NCBI GenBank assembly: GCA_019359415.1
Contig: JAHHHH010000066.1
Span: 1 to 43,774, forward strand
Source of the DNA: Iphinoe sp. HA4291-MV1
GTDB lineage: Bacteria; Cyanobacteriota; Cyanobacteriia; Cyanobacteriales; Nostocaceae
Length of the DNA: 43,774 nt
Direction of reading: 5' to 3'
A program made the translations under genes and the position numbers. Positions within the stretch are counted from its first letter, which is position 1. The number at the start of each line of letters is the position of its first letter. The notes under the pieces were generated by a model. The model was not told the DNA's origin and did not search any database. It was given only the letters and a program-made list of their open reading frames with translations. Below, one piece after another: positions 41,096-43,774 of this stretch.

Positions 41096-41269
41096 GGCGC
41101 TTGGTTTGTCGGAATTAACGCTTGGGGACATGAATCCTCTACTCTAGCTGGATAGATCCTGTTAGGACAAGATTTGTGGAAGAGCCAAAAATCTCCTAGC
41201 CTTGATAGCTGGAGAGCGTCAAATGTTGTTAACCGTGGGTTTGTGTTAAATTTACTTAGAATCAACTAG
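41096..41269 (+). pseudogene. Probable C-terminal remnant of an IS200/IS605 TnpB
   Basis: In the plus frame this reads G-A-W-F-V-G-I-N-A-W-G-H-E-S-S-T-L-A-G, a stop at 41153-41155, then I-L-L-G-Q-D-L-W-K-S-Q-K-S-P-S-L-D-S-W-R. The 'GINAWG' turn followed by a Ser-rich tail resembles the end of cyanobacterial TnpB/OrfB proteins. It is short and broken; the assignment is from memory of the family only. Confidence 0.35.
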
Positions 41270-41302
41270 CGGTTCAAGGCTGACAGTTCAAACAGCTAAA
41301 TA

Positions 41303-42685
41303 CTACAATGCCCCTGCTGCTGTTTTATCGAGTACGCCGCCACCTAAGTGAGTGGTGATGTTCATTGCTTGCAGTACTGGAAAACCACTCGCTTCTAAGG
41401 GATAGTCGATAACAGTGATAGCACCGTTACCTTGACGGAAATTCCAAAAATGTTCTGACGACAAACCCAGAACGTGACAAAGCAATGCTTTGTTAGTAGC
41501 ATCATGAGCAACGATTAATCCGGTTTTGAGTTGTTTTGCCAATGCAGTTTGGACAATTGACTCCCATGCTACGACACTACGTTCCCACACTTGCTGTAAA
41601 TTTTCTCCTTCTGGCATTTGGACTTGTGCTGGAACTGTTCGCCACAGATGCAACTCTGTTGGGAATTCCTGCTCTATTTCTTTTTCTAATTTTCCTTCCC
41701 AAAGTCCGTGACCAATTTCCCTTAAACCATCTTGTAGTTCCAAATTGATATTAGTATGGTACTCCAAAATGATTTCTGCTGTTTCTTTAGGACGCAGCAT
41801 TGGGCTTGTGAGTGCAAAATCAATTGCTACGTCTTTGAGAAATTGAGCAGCTTTTTGTGATTGCTGTCTGCCATTATCGTTGAGGGGGACATCAATTTGT
41901 CCCTGAAATCTGGTTTGGCGGTTCCACTCGGTTTCTCCGTGACGCACCAGCAACAATCTTACACCTTTGTGATTTGGGCGCAAGGAGGGCAGAATGTCTC
42001 CAAGATGTTGTGTCTGATTGAGAGATTCTAGTTGGACTGGTTCTCCTAATCCTCCAGAAAAATTGAGTACACTGACGCTACAGTTAGATTGTTGTATGGA
42101 ATGGTAGCGTTCTGGAGAAATTAAGAGTGCCGTACTCAAAAGAGCACGATTAATGCCATTATGCCCTACGATAAGTATTGTTTCGCCTTGATGGCGAGGT
42201 AAAACTTCTTGCCAAAAGTGCCGCGCCTGTGCGTACAAAGCTAGAACAGGATAATGTTCTGTTGTGTGCTCACCGTCTTTCACAGACATCTGCAAGAGAT
42301 GAGGACTTTCATGCCAAGTGCGGTAGTCTTCAGGAAACTTCTCCTTCACTTCAGTAGACAGCATTCCCTGCCATAAAGGGAGATCAACCTCCATTAACTT
42401 ATCAGAAGTTTGAGGAACAGCAGATTGTTCAGCATGAATTGCCAGTTCATGGTGGATAATTTCTACTGTATCTTTCGCACGTTGCAAAGGACTGCTGTAT
42501 ATTGCGTTAAATAGGATGTTACTGAGGGCTTTGCCTACTTTACTAGAATCACTACGACCTTTTTCTGTTAACTTGGAAGCATCAGAGCGTCCTTGTATGC
42601 GCTTTTCGGTATTATAGGTACTTTGACCATGGCGCACGATAATCACACGAGTCACGTTTTGCCCTCCTGTATCTAAAGGACTCAT
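41303..42685 (-). CDS. Double-domain histidine phosphatase (phosphoglycerate mutase-like)
   Basis: A 460-residue tandem of two histidine-phosphatase domains. Each begins with the R-H-G motif (V-R-H-G-Q-S-T-Y-N at 17-25; V-R-H-G-E-T-E-W-N near 248) and contains the later catalytic His (V-G-H-N-G-I-N-R-A-L-L and V-A-H-D-A-T-N-K-A-L-L). Both sites look intact. Such fused proteins in cyanobacteria are annotated as phosphoglycerate mutase or alpha-ribazole-phosphatase-like; the true substrate is not clear from sequence. A single gene with no operon partner in view. Confidence 0.88.
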   Translation of the reverse strand: MSPLDTGGQNVTRVIIVRHGQSTYNTEKRIQGRSDASKLTEKGRSDSSKVGKALSNILFNAIYSSPLQRAKDTVEIIHHELAIHAEQSAVPQTSDKLMEVDLPLWQGMLSTEVKEKFPEDYRTWHESPHLLQMSVKDGEHTTEHYPVLALYAQARHFWQEVLPRHQGETILIVGHNGINRALLSTALLISPERYHSIQQSNCSVSVLNFSGGLGEPVQLESLNQTQHLGDILPSLRPNHKGVRLLLVRHGETEWNRQTRFQGQIDVPLNDNGRQQSQKAAQFLKDVAIDFALTSPMLRPKETAEIILEYHTNINLELQDGLREIGHGLWEGKLEKEIEQEFPTELHLWRTVPAQVQMPEGENLQQVWERSVVAWESIVQTALAKQLKTGLIVAHDATNKALLCHVLGLSSEHFWNFRQGNGAITVIDYPLEASGFPVLQAMNITTHLGGGVLDKTAAGAL

Positions 42686-42784
42686 TCTACTGCAAAGTGT
42701 AGGCAGAATAATCTCTTGATATTTTGTCAGATTGTTGCTAAGCGAGCAATAGTTTGGTCTTTAGATCAATAGTAGAACTCAGTA

Positions 42785-43480
42785 TTACTCTGAGCGTAGA
42801 GCTTTGACTGGGTCGATCTGACTAGCTCGCACAGCAGGGGGCAAACTAGCTCCCACTCCCACCAGTAGCGCTGAACCCAACGCCAGTGTAGCGATAGAGC
42901 TGTCAAACTGATAGGGCAAGTTAAAGGTATCGGTGACCATAACTGTCAATCCATGCACCACCCCAAGACCGACTGTTCCTCCAATGAGACTCAAAAGCGT
43001 AGCTTCCAGAATAAACTGCAGCATAATTTCCTGCTGGGTTGCTCCGACTGCCCGTCTCAAACCAATTTCAGCGGTTCGTTCCGCCACCGAGGCAATCATG
43101 ATATTCGCAATCCCGACACCGCCAACCAAGAGGGCGATCGCTCCCACCACTGTCAGTCCTTGGGATGCCATCTCCAGGTTTTTCTGCTGCTGTAGGATGT
43201 CTGACACATTGTTCCAAAACTTAAATTTTTGACCTGGGAATCTCTGCTGTAGCAGTTCCTCAGCTTGATGGCTCAAGTCTTCCACATCTTCGAGTTTGTA
43301 GGGACGCATTTGGATCCTACCAATGTCGCGGCTACCAGTCAGAGCATTGTAAACAGACATCGGTACATACAGTTGACCCGTAGGAGGTGCATTTTCATCT
43401 AGACTAGTCGCCACCACCCCCACAACAACATAAGGTCTGTCTCCAACATAAATCATCTTACCCAGAGCTGTTCGTTCAGG
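42785..43480 (-). pseudogene. MacB/FtsX-type ABC permease, 5'-truncated
   Basis: The frame runs from a TGA next to 43480 with E-R-T-A-L-G-K-M-I-Y-V-G-D-R-P-Y-V-V-V-G-V, which is the middle of a MacB-type periplasmic domain. It continues through a coiled segment and three C-terminal membrane helices with I-A-N-I-M-I-A-S-V-A-E-R-T-A-E-I-G-L-R-R-A-V-G-A, the FtsX/MacB signature, ending P-V-K-A-L-R-S-E. Full proteins are ~400 residues with another N-terminal helix and more periplasmic domain; ~180 residues are missing. The first ATG (43456) would make a 223-residue protein that is unlikely to work. The cut at ~43480 joins unrelated DNA. Confidence 0.8.
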
Positions 43481-43652
43481 TCAAAGGTTCAAAGCAATCG
43501 AGGAATACTTAGAAGGAGAAGAGGTTTTTTTAGCAAATTATAGTGATAGCTTAACAGATTTACATCTACCTGATATCATCGAAGACTTTTATAGACATAA
43601 TAAAACAGCTAGTTTTCTGTGCGTAAAACCCTCGCACAGTTTCCATTTATAG
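43479..43652 (+). pseudogene. Sugar nucleotidyltransferase (glucose-1-phosphate cytidylyltransferase-like) fragment
   Basis: The plus strand reads G-Q-R-F-K-A-I-E-E-Y-L-E-G-E-E-V-F-L-A-N-Y-S-D-S-L-T-D-L, then H-L-P-D-I-I-E-D-F-Y and A-S-F-L-C-V-K-P-S-H-S-F-H-L and a stop. This is an internal piece of RfbF-like/NDP-sugar nucleotidyltransferases, where the L-A-N-Y-S-D-G-x-x-D metal motif is expected; here the Gly is Ser. It has neither its start nor its end. The IS630-type element follows at its right edge. Confidence 0.65.
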
Positions 43653-43774
43653 CGGTTCTCAGTTGGGTGCAATATAGTAGCAACAGTGGGTAAACCATCC
43701 AATAATGTCTTGATGAGTCACTGTTAAGAGTGCATTTGTAATGGCACAATCTAATTCTTCATAGGTTCTAGCGG
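43651..43774 (-). mobile_element. IS630-family element, transposase C-terminus at window edge
   Basis: From the edge the minus strand encodes ARTYEELDCAITNALL, then TVTHQDIIGWFTHCCYY and IAPN, with a stop (TGA) at 43661-43659. The E-E-L-x-x-A-I ... G-W-F-x-H-C-x-Y end is typical of IS630-family transposases in cyanobacteria. The element end is probably at ~43651 (TAGCGGTTCTCAGTTGGGTGC), with the TA before it as the expected target. Confidence 0.75.

Larger units (their letters stand above)
40767..41302. other. Gap with repeats and a transposon remnant
   Basis: It contains AGCTATC/AGCTATT word repeats (~40775-40800), a nested palindrome (40843-40961) and the TnpB-like remnant listed separately. 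No intact gene. Confidence 0.45.

Noticed and set aside
41053-41265. 70-codon minus-strand frame
   Set aside because: The opposite strand carries a more convincing TnpB-like tail; the minus frame lacks family features.
1-43774. tRNA or rRNA genes
   Set aside because: I looked for T-loop-like GGTTCRAATCC words with acceptor stems and saw none in a credible fold; no rRNA-like sequence was seen. A tRNAscan run would settle this.

Overview
This window looks like chromosomal DNA from a filamentous cyanobacterium, probably of the heterocyst-forming Nostocales/Stigonematales group. The evidence is the frequent HIP1-type octamer GCGATCGC, the short heptamer tandem repeats and dispersed hairpin repeats typical of these genomes, and cyanobacterial marker genes: sasA (clock output kinase), a 6S RNA beside purK, clpC, a DUF760 gene, a DUF3288 gene and a group 2 sigma factor. 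Both edges lie inside insertion-sequence transposases: the first 18 codons of an IS5-type gene on the left and the last ~38 codons of an IS630-type gene on the right. The window may therefore be a contig that ends at repeats.

Left third (0-15.4 kb): a Tat-exported two-domain multicopper oxidase is divergent from a small lipoprotein, with a near-consensus Fur box between them. Next come a DUF1361 membrane protein, a baeRF-like protein, a [2Fe-2S] thioredoxin-fold ferredoxin, an 82-residue cyanobacterial protein and dps, the last preceded by a MITE with target duplication. Then come carB, a group 2 sigma factor, a GC-richer and possibly transferred P-loop kinase, a DUF760 gene, mutT and sasA.

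Middle (15.4-32.5 kb): a ~1 kb gene-poor gap with a decayed reading frame, an SLH lipoprotein, a pentapeptide-repeat pseudogene, purK with 6S RNA, and a pair of M16 peptidases (one catalytic, one lacking the zinc motif) joined by a 12-unit heptamer array. After a peptidoglycan-binding protein comes a PIN-domain toxin-like pair bracketed by two near-identical hairpin repeats. clpC and a DUF3288 gene follow. Downstream of the DUF3288 gene is a patch of rearranged DNA: a second DUF3288 copy is split in two halves about 1 kb apart, and two small genes there encode double-glycine-leader peptides. An Mla/MCE lipid-transport pair (ATPase and MCE protein) closes this part.

Right third (32.5-43.8 kb): gene remnants and orphan small genes surround the most interesting locus, a tightly overlapping three-gene operon at 34336-37524. 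It encodes an AAA/STAND-like ATPase, an apparently inactive STAND protein, and a TPR-receiver-LuxR regulator. The second and third proteins carry the same short ribbon-helix-helix-like segment. Upstream of the operon lie fourteen 21-bp direct repeats and a PD-(D/E)XK nuclease-like gene. The arrangement looks like an NTP-driven sensing and response (conflict-type) system with its own repeated operator array; that function is inferred, not shown. The window ends with a peptidoglycan-binding protein, a dihydroorotase homologue lacking the first metal-binding histidine, a double histidine phosphatase, and a truncated MacB-type permease joined to a sugar-nucleotidyltransferase fragment and the IS630 end.
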